This document shows, in pieces, positions 1 through 12,439 of a DNA stretch of 64,000 bases. Position numbers and translations under genes: made by a program. The notes beneath the pieces are model-generated. The model had not been told where the DNA came from. It searched no databases and saw only the letters and a list, made by a program, of their open reading frames with translations. Source of the DNA: Setaria digitata (lineage: Eukaryota > Nematoda > Chromadorea > Rhabditida > Setariidae); NCBI GenBank assembly GCA_003640385.1, contig RCAB01000253.1, positions 27,434-91,433 of the forward strand, read 5' to 3'. Position 1 is the stretch's first letter. Every line of letters starts with the position of its first letter.

Positions 1-117
1 GATAAATTCACAGGGCAGCTACGAGAACAGAGAGGGGATAAGAAAAAGGAAACGAGAAGAACAGGAAGAGGGTGACAACCTTGAGAAGTGATTTTGCAAT
101 CATTCCGTAAAAAATTT

Positions 118-3100
118 TTAGGCTGTGAACCTCCAGAAATCATGCTCCACTCCTTCTGAACAATGTTTTAGTAGCGTTGCACGTCGCTGCTCCACATAAC
201 GATACTTATCTTGCACCTGAAAGAAACGATGCGAAGTGAAGGCAACCATAAAGAGCAAAATATTCTATTTGTCTAGCTTCAGAACTGTTAGCATGCCAGA
301 ATCCAACAAACGCCTAATCATTGCGCTTCTAGAGTAATATTCTGCAAATAAAAACCTTTTGCTTTAGGCTAACGAGATTTTCATGATCCAAGTCTCTTTC
401 CAGAAACTCCGATAGTTGTTCAGTAGCATGTTCTAGATCACGCTGATTTTCTTCAAATATCACCGACTGGTTATCTTTTTGTAGATAAAACGCAAACGCA
501 TAAGTGTACATCAGCGTACGGCGGCATTCCGAAAGGACATCGACCGCTTTGCGTAAAAACTGCACTTCGATCCAGGACATATTCGCCTGCTGCATGACTT
601 CCATTTTGGACTTCACAATTGAATAAAGCTAGAAAAATGTAAATCACGAGATCAAAAAGGAAATTATTAATATCTGGAAAAAAAATGGAAGTCTTAACTC
701 CAAAATCTACCTCAGAATTAACTCGAATATACCTCATTCCTCGAGATGCATTAAGTGTCACACATGCTAAACGAAATTCCCAGTTTACCATATTGTTAAA
801 GTTATGTTACAATCTCTGCTCACTCACTTTGTGTTCTAATTTCAAACTTTGCTGATGATTCATGTATCGGTTGTAATAGTGCAGGTATCTCTGAAGTGCA
901 GCACGACTTCTTTCCTGCGCATCACGCGCTTGTTTTGCCAAAGTATCATCAAATCGGTTGCAAGAGTACCATGAACTACCGTGCGGTTCCCATGGACCAA
1001 GACACATCCAACAAAATTCCATTTTACAAGCTACATTCTTGCATGTCATATGATTACAACCACCGTCTTTCTCTATTGTCACCTGCAAATAAATTACTGA
1101 ATCGACTATGGAATTTCTTTTATAGAAATTATAGAAATCTAAACTCCTCGTTCAGAATAAAGCGCAGATAAAGCAAATACTAACATATATTTCCCTTTCC
1201 TCATAATACTTAAAGTAATAATTTTTATTTCAAACCCTCCAAATTTGACTTCTTTAAGCCGATAACAAAAATGATTTATTTTGTCTTAAGAATTATACAG
1301 TTCCCACAATGTTGTACGCACTGGTAACAGTACTTACCTGAACCAACCGTAAATAAATAATGGTCAAAGGGAAAACTACTAAAACCAAGGTCCTGCTTCA
1401 AAACAGGATCCTGCTTCAACAAAAAACTTTTTAACTTATGTTGTTATGTTGTTTTGAACAGGAAAATAAATCTGAAGTAGAATCTCTGAAACAAATAACT
1501 TGCCTGACATTTGGGACACTCTTTAGTATTTGCTGATATCCAATTGCTTGTCTCACTGTCATCATTGCATTTCTTAATCCACAGCTTCAGCAGTCTGCAG
1601 TTGACAGGTTCGTGCCATTCATGTCCACATGCAAAACAAAAAACTGTACCACAGGTACATTTCACAGGGCGAGCTTCTAAATGCCCCACCTCAATGACAT
1701 GACCGCAGTCAGCAGCTGGGCACCACCGTAGCAAACGATTGCACTAAAAATGCATAGAAAAAAAGAACAATTCAAACAACTTTTCCCTTAAAATCCAGAA
1801 GCTTTCTTAGGAAATATGATCAAAATTTAACTCGAAAATTTCAGATACACTATGACTTTTCCTAAACATTTTAAAGCAGAAAAATCCTACTTTATGTTTG
1901 ATCAAATTTGCCCAACCACCAGCTCAAATAGAAAATACTTTGGCAAATAATTCTGCTAAAATCTTAATGTAACCATAAAACTTCCAAAATACCTCTACAA
2001 AACTGTTAATTATCAAACGACGATATCTTTTCTTTGCATTATCGCTTCTCACCAAGGCCAGCGTTTTTTCATCATCAACTATAATTGGACAATTGTGTTG
2101 TGGACAAGCTACATGCGCCCGGCCTTCTTCCATGATCTAAATTTAAAACCATAATAGAGTTTGATTTTCTTTATCAATAAAACTTATCCATTTGCCTGTC
2201 AAGCCATACAACTGAAACCACATCGAAGCAGTTTAATCATACTTTTAATTATTCGTACTGACCTTATCTGTTCCAATTTATTGCATTACTACCTTAGTTG
2301 TTAAATAAGAATCCCAGCATGGATAGCAGAAACGGTGACTGCACTGTAAGCCTGTCAAAATCGTACGATTACAGCAGATGGCACAAGTATCAACAACATC
2401 TGCAGGCCCCTCATCACCACGACGTTGCACTTTAAATGGTGAAATAATATTGGCATCCAGGAAAAATGAGTCCATATCAGTGCTTTCGTAAAACCTGCAA
2501 CTAACATTAAAGGAGTGATTTTTAGAAAAAGAATGAAACTTTTAAACAAAATTTTCATTCAGAACATTGTGTAGGATAACAGAGACAGTCAGTAATAATG
2601 AAAAACAGCATACCTTTCCAGTAAACTTTCTTTGTTCCACTTATAATGGTGCAGAAGCAATCTACAGATAGTAGGCGATAGACGCAACACCGACGCAACA
2701 TCTTCTATGATTTTATTCATCTCTAAAGCCACCTTCTCGGCATTCAATACCTGCAGCATTTAGTATGTTGTATAACTTGAAAATATGAAAAATATAACAA
2801 TGTTTCAGACTTTTTTTAAATGTACTCCTTTAAATATACATTGCTTGACTACTCACAGTATAGCCTAAAACGGTTGCAACTCATAAATCTGTTAATTTTG
2901 AGGATATTCAGAAAAAAAGAACACGTGCACATCTCACTTCTAATCTCTATAAAATCATCGCTACAACAGCCTTTTTCAGGTTGAACCAAGATCTAACAGT
3001 AACGCACCATTTAATGAATATCGGCCGAGAAAAATGCCGTCCCGAACTGTTATAAAAACTGATAGAAATGCCAGAAAAAAATTAATATGTGAAAGGGAAA

Positions 3101-4326
3101 CTTAAAACATGATCAAACTAAATTAATTCAAAAGAAGCTATTAAAAAACCCACTTCCACCTTTTCTTGATCAAACCCACCGATCATACTCATTACGCTAA
3201 TCACGATAGTAAGTGTAAGTGAAGAGCCACTATTAGTAAAATAAAAGTACATTCTGTGTCATTTTTACCGCCAATATACGGAAGATCAGATAAAGTTGTG
3301 CGAAAAATTAACGAACTCCGAAAAGATTTCTCAACTACGCCCATAATTGAGAAGTAGTGAACGACAAGGGAGAAAACAGAAAATATGCGAAAATAATATA
3401 TGACGACATATGACTTGGAACGGAAAAATGCAGTACTAAAATACAGAAAATTTCAACTTATGAAAAAATAAGAGAATTAGTCAGCAGGCTAAACGACAAA
3501 TTCTGAAGGTCAAAACTAATCAATTAATAACCCTATGCTTCAATCTTCGTCCAGCACAATAACCAAGATTCTGTAAAGGTGTAGAAGATTCCATGAAAGC
3601 CTTCTAATCTTCTTTTTTGACCTTATAAAGAGGAAGACTTGAGAAAAATCTCCACTGTCTTTGAGAAACAAATGAAGCTATAATTAACTGACTAATATCA
3701 TTCGTCCTTCACTCTCTTTAAAATTACAAGGTTTTGCCTACGGTTGATTTATGTTTCCTGTTACCAGTCCTCTTTATTCGAATTTATCTAGTTCATTTTC
3801 AATCTCTGTACACGTATCTAAATAGTTTTATCAGACGCAAACCCATTCCTATTTCTTCTTCACCTGATTTAAAACATATGTAAAAGTCTGCTATTATTAC
3901 ATTAAGAGTAATCATGAAAGTCGAGACTAAGATAATGTAATGGATAAATGACAAGATAAATGCCTCATATAAAAACGCATTCAGCATGCACTGACACAAT
4001 TATAAGGAAATGCATGCACTAACTGACCAAACGCTCTGCTGGATATTGAAATCATGGTTCCACTACTAAATATTCAGGTTAATCAAGCTACTCTTCACCT
4101 ATCTTAACAGTGCCTCATATTACCAATTAGAAATTCAAATCAAAATTCAACAAGACACCTGGAAATCAGTTGACTCACTGTCATGACTACCACCACGTTC
4201 CGTTTTAATCACAGGTGGATCAACCACAATTCCATCATCATCACTGTAAGTTGATGTGGCATCACTTTCCGAGCCACCCGAAAATGCACCATCATCATCC
4301 ATAGCCTCGTCACTCCCTAGCGACAT
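118..4326 (-). CDS. ari-1: Ariadne-1 (ARIH1/HHARI-type) RBR E3 ubiquitin ligase, complete
   Basis: RING-between-RING ubiquitin ligase: takes ubiquitin from an E2 onto its own catalytic cysteine and passes it to substrates, in cytoplasm and nucleus; family members work with neddylated cullin-RING ligases. Exons, in transcript order: 4159-4326, 2614-2750, 2293-2494, 1993-2136, 1504-1743, 828-1082, 356-628, 118-216. All junctions keep phase and give 505 aa, close to animal Ariadne-1 proteins. Residues 1-56 are the acidic Asp/Ser-rich tail. RING1 begins at C139/C142 (CAIC) and runs to C185. The IBR lies around 218-280. RING2 has C293/C296 and the catalytic Cys at 306 in GGCNHM. The Ariadne helical domain fills about 385-505 and contains [10 protein letters not shown] and [11 protein letters not shown], near-identical to the animal family. 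The intron after exon 5 starts with GC (CAG|gcaagt). It is divergently arranged with the GTPase gene. Identity is near certain. Confidence 0.96.
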
Positions 4327-5298
4327 TCGAACCAAATTCTTCACACAAGTCTTTTCAACACTTCTCTTTTTCTGTTCGTGTTTCCAAACGTTTTTTTTCT
4401 TTTTTTTTTCCTTGGAATAATTATGAAATAATAACCATACAAGTACCACCCTTTTCTTACACCAACTTTCCCGTTTTTTCTTTTCTCAGTAGGGAAGGCC
4501 GTCTCCGTGTCACACGTCCGGCCCCTTGCTCACAACCAAATAAAAAATAATAACGCAACACCTGAAATATATTTCATTTTATAAGAAATACGATCAACGC
4601 CAGCTGTTGCAACTGCTACAAACACATCACACAGAGCAAAGCATCGATGATATGTGTTACATTTCAGATATAAAATGTACTGTCACTAGTTTCATTTTAC
4701 TATCAGCGTGTACGGGGAGAACAGCCTTTTCCCAAATCAACATGACAAGATCACCAGTACGACACGCACTGCTTCTTCCGTTCAATTAGTCAGGGTCGTT
4801 ACTGCTAGCCAAGTCAACCAAACATCGGAATGGTGACAACCTGCAACCGTCATCAAGGGTTAAAAGCCACCCATTCCACCAAGCAGCAATGGCAATTCAG
4901 TGCTCCTGCAAAATTCATCTCATTGAAGCTGAAATTTGCGTTCACACTTCGGACAATACGACGGTACGCCACCAGGTGACGTATGAGACAACAACTTTTG
5001 TGATGGAGTGAAGGAAGTTGTTGGAGCGAAGAGGGAAGTAAGGTGAGGGAGAGGTGAGTTTTGATGGAAGCTCGAGATAGAGCACAAGAATGAGAAGATT
5101 GACAACAGGCTGAGAGAAGGAACATGGGGAGAGGGAATATGTCAAGAGGGAGTGAAAGTGAACTGTGATGTGGCGATATCGTTGCTGCGCTCGAGTGGAT
5201 TGCTTCATGAGTTGGAGTTGCTCCGAGATTTCCCGGTGCTGGTTGGGGTTGGTTTGGGATGTCCTCGTGTAGATTCTTGTGTCTCAGACACATTCCCG
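4327..5298. promoter_or_regulatory. Divergent intergenic region between the Ariadne-1 and GPN2 genes
   Basis: About 970 bases separate two start codons on opposite strands, so this stretch should carry both promoters and 5' leaders. It is less AT-rich than the introns nearby, and 5030-5150 is purine-rich on the + strand. The 146-codon minus-strand reading frame at 4853-5293 crosses it but shows no family features. No TATA or other specific box could be assigned. Confidence 0.5.
5286..5287 (+). other. Probable spliced-leader trans-splice acceptor for GPN2
   Basis: A pyrimidine-rich stretch ending in TCTCAG lies 11 bases before the ATG at 5299. In nematodes an acceptor without a partner donor just upstream of the start usually marks spliced-leader addition. 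It supports the 5299 start over the in-frame ATG at 5152. This is inference from position and consensus. Confidence 0.5.
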
Positions 5299-6672
5299 AT
5301 GCAGAGCAATTTCAGCGATGAACGAGTGATGTTTGGACAGATGGTCATCGGTGCACCTGGTGCAGGGAAGACGACTTACTGCGATGGTATGAGCCAGATT
5401 CTGGCACAAATTGGCCGGCCAGTTGTTTGCGTGAATTTGGATCCCGCTAATGATTATTTGCCGTATAAATGCGATGTCGACATTCGGGAACTGGTGAATG
5501 TGGAGGACATCAGCAGTCGACTGAGTCTTGGTCCTAATGGCGCTCTGAGGTATTGCTTGCACTTACCGCTAAAGAAAATCCCTCGATCTGTATTCGAGAT
5601 CCATCACTTTACGGTTTTTTCTCCAATTGGGCTGCTTACGAAATTTTAACGCTTACTTCTCACCTATATTAAACAAGCAGGAAAATCTTATTTAATTTTG
5701 ATCAGATATGTCCAACTATATTTTTCTAAACTCTTTTTAGTTCAATTACTGAACTTTCGTAGGTATTGCATGCAAACTTTGAAGAAGAATATGGAATGGT
5801 TACGATTGAAGCTATCATCTGTGCATGGATATTTACTCATCGATTTCCCAGGACAGTTGGAGCTGTACAATAGTGACGATTGCATTACTTCTATTATTCG
5901 CAGCGTAAAGCATTAGCTTTTTCTTTTCAATAAGTCTTTTTGACGCACTATGAACCACACTAGGCTTCCATAAGGCATTTCATAGAACACCATTTATCAC
6001 TTGGTCATAAGGATTATCAGTCATGCATACATGCCTAAACAAATTCATTTACTTCCATTTTTAGATGGAGAAATGGGGTCACCGAATGGTTGTTGTTCAT
6101 CTTAGTGATAGTTTATATTGTTCGGACGCAGGTAAATTCATCTCAGTATTGTTAAGTGCACTTTCCGTTATGATAAATCTGGAATGCGCCCAAATCAACG
6201 TATTGTCGAAACAAGACCTATTGAGAGATAACGATTTACCGTACAATTTCGAATTTTTCGAAGAACTTCCGGATACGTCACGGTTGGTCGAACTTCTTGA
6301 TGTGAGTATTCACTTGTAAAAGTGATATGTTTTAACAGCTCCACATATTTATTCGTTTAAAGCAATGATAAATGATGAGGCATGAAGCCGGAGAGCTGGA
6401 TATCATGTTGTTATAAGTTGCTTTTTAAAACATGAAGTTATCAAATAATTATATTATAGAGAAGTGGTTTTCAGGAAACACCAGTACTCAAACAGTACAA
6501 AGGACTGAATGCAATGCTTTGTTCAGTGATAGACGATTATGATTTGGTAAAGTTTACTGGTTTGGATGTTACAAGTAAAGCGAGTATGCTTAATTTGTTG
6601 AAATTAATTGACATTGCGAATGGTTTTGCCTTCAGTGAAACGCCTGATCTCAGATACATTGTACAGAAGTGA
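5299..6672 (+). CDS. GPN2: GPN-loop GTPase 2 (GPN2/ATPBD1B family), complete
   Basis: A dimerising GTPase of the GPN family, which acts in the cytoplasm in assembly and nuclear import of RNA polymerase II (and III). Exons 5299-5549, 5763-5904, 6065-6301 and 6475-6672 join in frame to 275 aa; the human protein is about 310, mostly through a longer C-terminal tail. Visible motifs: P-loop GAPGAGKT (18-25), NLDPAN (46-51), the family-defining Gly-Pro-Asn loop at 78-80 (LGPNGAL), the Walker-B-like DFPGQ (111-115), and SKQD (179-182) as the guanine-specificity motif. The C-terminal half ([24 protein letters not shown]) follows GPN2 rather than GPN1 or GPN3. An in-frame ATG at 5152 would add 49 residues, but family alignment and an acceptor-like site at 5287 favour 5299. 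The first intron is flanked by the same 9-mer at both ends. Confidence 0.94.
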
Positions 6673-9600
6673 TGAAGGCATCACACTCACCCTTTAAATT
6701 TTGGATCCATATTTTTCTTGTTTACTCAATCGAGAATGATGAGATGAACTCCTTTGTTCCAAGTAGGCAGTGTTAAGCGATGGCATCCAGTTGAGTTAAT
6801 GACTGTGTCATAAGATCGAAGCAGACGATGGCAACAGTTTGTAGTTCTTTTCCCAGGGTTTTGTCGCTTAGATATAAATGTCAATATTGTTTCATAAACT
6901 TTTCTGTCAACTAGTATTAAGCATTGCATTGTGTTAAGAATATGCATGATAACTAAGACTTTTTATTCCATTTCTACTCTTATATCCAAGATAAATTAAT
7001 GGATTAAAGGTTTCGATATTGCAAGTGCTTTAGCTTGTATTATACAATGGGGTTGGAGACGGTAATGGAGAGCATTTCTTTCCCTCCCTCTCTCCCCCCC
7101 TCTTTTCTTCTTCTTGGGGAGGGGGGGGGGCTACCCACCCTCACGGAGAAGAAAAGTCATAGGGTGAAGTATATAGAAGAGAAAGTACTGTGAAATTTAA
7201 TGAATAAAATTGGGGTCACAAAAATGGATCAATTTACAGTATGTGAGCAGCAGTGGATCAAAATAATTTATGTTCCTTGGATTCTTTCATTGTCGGTGAA
7301 CGATCTTCCAGGCCACAGTGATCTCGAAGTACAACCTGGGCTAGCGACGACATCGTAGTAATGATTACTGGTTTTTGCAAAAGTTCCGAAACCAATCAGT
7401 AAGCATGTTTTCGCTGAGGCTAACTTGTCACTGTTATTTATTCTAGAAGTACTTCGTCGGGATTTGAAGCTGATTTGGGGTGCATTCCATAGTAGGAGAG
7501 TGGGAGTTTTTTTTTGCATTAAAAGGAGGGGTAGATTCAACTTGCGAATCGTCTAGAGGCTGTTTTTTTTCATCGAGGTATATGGCTGAAAAAAAAGAAG
7601 GGGAAAAGTAGTCAGTTCGGTATTTTGCTGCTGAATTCCACTGAGGTAACGAAATAAATGGAGGAAAGAAAGGAGAGCAAGAGCTGAGGTTCAACTTTTT
7701 TCTTGTTAAGAAACGATGCCAGATGGAAGTTAAAAAGGTATTTGTGATTACTCAGAATGATTTCACAAGTTCGATACAGATAATACTGAGACCACATTTG
7801 GAACATGCATTTCAGGTATTCGAATCTCAACTTAAATTAACAATCTGATGCCATTCGAAATGAATATAGGCAATCTGCAATTTCTCACCAAGCAAACAAG
7901 AGGTTATCATCTAGAGACAGTATAATTGGTTTAAACGGAAGGATGCGTTAGACAAGATCAAAGTTAGCGAGCAGGGTAGGTTTGGACTGAACACATATTC
8001 ATTCATATCTTAGGTGTTTATTAATTCTGCACTGTGCTATGTTCTCTAAATTTTTTAATTTAGAAATTAAATCTTATATAAATTGCCAGGTAGAAATCCA
8101 CTCCTTTGAGAATGAAATGTTAAAAATATGAAACGCATTTCTTTTTATGTGAAAAGCTGGAAATTTGATTTTATTTCTGCTATCATATAAATATTGTGGG
8201 CCATCTATTAGATGACAAGGGATGATAGTATCCGGATTCCAAGCTCGTTTCTTATCTCAGTATATCGTGTCGTGAAGTTCCGGTTGTTGGAAGCTCCTCA
8301 TTTCTATCATAAGCTTTGGTAAGCGAATTTTAAAATATTCGGAAAAACTTGATAAAAATTGAAAAGCTACATTTTAGGTAGGTGACATCAACCCGATATC
8401 AGTGGCTACGTAAATCGAACCCTTGCTGAGGCACGAAAAAAATGTTTCAGGGTGGCAAGCAAAGTTCGTGACGAGTTCGAGCAAAACAAATAGATTAGAA
8501 TAATGCTAGTGCAGGAGAAGCTGATACAGATGGTAAATGAAACAAAAAAAGTTAGGTAAGTTGAAGTGACATCCAATTTTTCTCCGGTTTTTATTTTGAG
8601 AGATTTTTTTAGAATGCTGAACTAAATTCCAAAATTATTCACCATAGCAGTTTGAGGCCAACTTTGATCTAGCATATGTAGGTACTGATATGGATCAGAG
8701 CATTGATACTAGGAACATACTATGACCCTAACTCACCATACTAACTTTTTCGGAATTATTCCCGATTTCTGGCAGGAGTATGAGGAAATTTCTAAGTATT
8801 AGCTTGTTTTACACAATAATGAAACACATATTATATTAACTGTAACACTGAGAAAAAACGAAGGCACTATTAATTTGTAAAAAGGGCAATGTAAATTTGA
8901 AATTGTTCGACATTTTTCTAACAGAGAGAAATACTTTAATTATATATTTCTGATGATTTTTTAACCTTAACGAATTCTTCTCGTCCTAAAGGAGATTATC
9001 ACATCAATAAAACAAGGCTTTTACCTAAGAAGTTCTCCGAAACCCCGAAATTTGATGAAAACCTACGTTCTAGTCAACAACCACTGGTATATTGTGCTCA
9101 GTAGGATTGTTACATGATTCAAGTAGACCGCCTTCTCTTTTAATATGGAAAATATATTTAGTCTATTTCAGACAGTTTAGCGTAAATTGAATCAGATAAA
9201 TGATCATTTCATACGAATAGTACAGCAGTAATTACTTTAATAAACGGAATTCTGAGTCAGTAGCTGTCATCATATGCATCCCCCCTTGCCCTACTCTCGT
9301 AATATCATTTGAAACAATCCTGGAAAACTGATTGTATTTTCGATTGAAGTAATGATTAAATTTTTCAAAAAGTGTTATTTGAGTACTTCACTAAGATGGT
9401 AAAACAACACAATTTCCAATTCTAATCATTTCAAACGAACGTCACATCCAGAGGAATCTTGCATTTCGCGATTGTATCTAAAAATATATTAAGACACTCT
9501 TATTTCTGATGACTTCCTTATTTTCTGTTTGGTTGAAAGGTTTCCGATTAGTAATTTTTAATTTTACACTTCTTTATTTTTACTCCTTGCAAGAAAAGTT

Positions 9601-9810
9601 ATAGCGTTTTTAGAATTTTACAGTTACTGAAACTGAAAATATCATTATCTTTTTCAGTCGCAAATATTTATGTCCATGATGACATCCTTTACGTATTTCA
9701 TGTCTCCCTAGAAGTTAAGCGTACAAAACAGTTCGTCTGACTTCCAATTTTTTCCCCGCAATTTTGATTTATTAGTGCATAAAAAAAATAATCGAAAAAA
9801 AGGAAATGTC

Positions 9811-9895
9811 AGGCAATATCTGCGCAGCACATAGTTTNTTTCCAGTTCGATCTTTTTCCCAGCTTTTTAGGCAATATCTGCGCAGCACATAGTTT
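9811..9895. repeat. 27-bp direct repeat flanking a single undetermined base
   Basis: The same 27 bases (starting AGGCAATATCTGCGCAGC) occur at 9811-9837 and 9869-9895. The base right after the first copy, 9838, is N. The same design, with N beside a duplicated flank, occurs at 60679-60872, so this is probably an unmerged overlap between contig ends rather than a biological repeat. Confidence 0.8.
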
Positions 9896-9925
9896 TTCTG
9901 ATCACAGAAAATGTGATCAGAAAAA
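9893..9925. repeat. Perfect 13-bp inverted repeat (hairpin)
   Basis: TTTTTCTGATCAC at 9893-9905 is exactly complementary to 9913-9925, with a 7-base loop. It begins inside the end of the 27-bp repeat copy. It could be a real stem-loop or a fold-back artefact linked to the assembly scar beside it. Confidence 0.7.
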
Positions 9926-12439
9926 CCTGTATTTTAATCACTCTCACTTCAGATTTCTGATTTCCTATCTCTCCTGTTACTTATTTATCTTCAGTTCAAC
10001 TGCTCAGGGCTTAAATTCCGTTCCGTCTATGAGTGCTAATTATTTAAAATGTTAAATTTAAGTTTGGATTTCCATTTTTCGTGGCATACGCTATAATCTA
10101 GAAATTAGCGAAAAGAGTGAACTAATGAAGATGGCCAGAAGTATTATATTTAATCTTTGCATCATCAACGGAAGTTTTTTTGATCGAACTGATTTCCAAC
10201 AACATTTCGACTCCCACTGTAAAACGTAACGAAAATCAGAAGGAATTAATACTGGTGCCGTTCTAGAATAGGTCGAACTGTTTGGCTAGGTAAAATTCGG
10301 GAGAAGTTTTGCATGTAGTAATTGAAATAATAGAGTTCATCAACAGTAATTCCTCTTAATCGGATTGTATTTTGCCGAATATCAATACTAAAAATTCTCC
10401 CCGACTAGGCTTATGACCTAAATATTTGAATTTAGAGTTAAATGATAATCCTAACTGATTTGAAGTCATGGATTTAATCAATCGTCGATTTACTTGTCCA
10501 AGTGAAAAGTATTTCCGAGGAGACATTTACAGTTTCGAAATATAATTTAAAATTAGTAAAAGACTGTAATCACCACCACTTGATTTCGAGCGTTTCTGTG
10601 CAATAACACTGAATTGTTATACAGTATCCATCATCCGAATGGCAATACTAAGCAAACACAAACGTGCAGTGTGCAAAACTGATTAAAAAAATTGCTTAAA
10701 ATTTAGTTTTTCATATATTTCGTAAATATAATAATTTTTGTGTACCGCATTAATCTTGGTAAGATACAGTTTTGGGACATGGAAAGAGGTTACCGATGTT
10801 TCTCCGAAGATTTTTGTCATCTGCGGAATCCTACTCTCCTTGCAAAAGTCACAGTTTCATTCGTCGTGAATTCCAGTTAGCTCAGGAATAAGACTTCTTT
10901 AGATTTGTCATTGCTGGTTAATATTACGAACATTTTTTTTTTTCAAATCCACATTCCGACTAAGTAATTTTCACATTCCGCTTTTGTTGTCATTAACAGA
11001 TTTACTACAATAACGAAAATCTGAATTGCAGAAATCGATTTTGGGGAGTCACATTTTCCGGAAGTTCCGCGATATTTTTTCCTCAGACAAGAATATTCGC
11101 ATTTGCGTGTACTTGTAACCCAAGAACCGATGAAGAAGAATTTCTCCAGAGTATCAGAAACATGGAAGTGTTGAGTGATTCAAGACGATGACTGTTAACA
11201 TTTCATCTTTCAACACCTGACACTGCTTCACAGTGACAGGCTAACCGTACACGGGTGTACTAAAGCTGAGATAATTTACTCTGCTGCAAACATTTCTACC
11301 TTCTCTAGCGAGACGTTTGCAATAGAAAGACACACACCTTGAAAGCTACCGTGTGGAATGACACTCGTGGTAGGAGATGAAGATGAGCATCCGGCTGCAG
11401 CGAATAATTCACGCAACATCTGTTCAGGCTGGCTAGCTTTCTTTCGTCCTTCTGGAAGCAGAAGTTGATTACATGAACTGTCACGGACATGAGGTAAGAA
11501 AGGACAAGTGGGGAAGGAAGGCGAAAACGCTGAAAGAGAAACTGTTCAGAATGATGAGGACATTCTCAGTCCTTCCCTACTCACGTCATACTTCTACATC
11601 GGCAAGTTCCGTGCAGTCCAACTCTCACTACGTCTAAGCCTCGAAGTACGCTACGGAATATCCAGGGAATGTAACGTTTGCAAATTAGCCTCTCTTTCGC
11701 TATATCACGATAACTGCCATCGCTATAATTATCACTTTCGTCATCATAAGTTTACTGTCAGTTGTTATCTTCCATCTCGACCACAACATCCATCTTTCTT
11801 CGGGACAGTCAATTTCAATTGCTCAAATTACAAAATCGCACAGATTCAACGATTCCCTTCTGTGCAGGAGAAGTGTGCTCAATCCTAGTGAAAGTATCGA
11901 GTGTAACACTGCTACTTTACACGTGACACGTGAATCCTCACGTCAGGCTAGGGAGCATGCCACTTCCCGTTTGCTGGAGAGAGCATGAGATGGTGAGTGT
12001 CATCATTAGCTGCTTGGCCAGTAGAGAAGAGCAGACTTAAGAGGAGGGGAGAGAGTGCATTAATGAGCTGCAGTGTCGAGACATTACAGATGGCAGAGGG
12101 CACGGCTAACATTTGCATAGATTTCCAGGCGAGTAGGCGGCGAAACACTGCAACGAGATAGCACTTGAAGAAAGGAGACAAGCAGACGGAGATGCGGCAA
12201 GTGCCACCTGACGATGGTATTGCCTGGCAGAGACGCAGAGGAGAGAATTTGAATTGAAGAAGCAGAGGATGGAGGATGCCGTCTTCTGCGGCTGGTGCGC
12301 CTTCCACCTACGGGATTTAAGTGGTCGGGGGATCGACTTCGGAGGTCGCGGGGAGATGTGCGGTTTTGCGGGAAAAGTGTGTAGACGACTTCGTGTTTCA
12401 CGTGAGTACGTAAGTCTTGCAGGATGTGTGCCTTTGCAG

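Larger units (their letters stand above)
6673..12439. other. Long mostly non-coding stretch between GPN2 and the next + strand gene
   Basis: No conserved coding region was recognised. It holds a C-run followed by a G-run at 7094-7130, a repeated 27-mer around a single N at 9811-9895, and a hairpin at 9893-9925. From about 11300 the DNA becomes clearly less AT-rich, as expected for a promoter and leader of the gene at 12440. A short frame at 8503-8555 (MLVQEKLIQMVNETKKVR before AGgtaag) and an open frame at 12269-12409 are possible 5' exons of that gene. Short minus-strand frames at 7268-7830 and 11948-12636 look like chance. Confidence 0.5.

Noticed and set aside
4853..5293. 146-codon minus-strand open frame across the Ariadne-1/GPN2 promoter region
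   Set aside because: It lies mainly in the divergent promoter, where lower AT content lengthens chance frames. The translation is Ser/His/Pro-rich with no family feature and no splice support.
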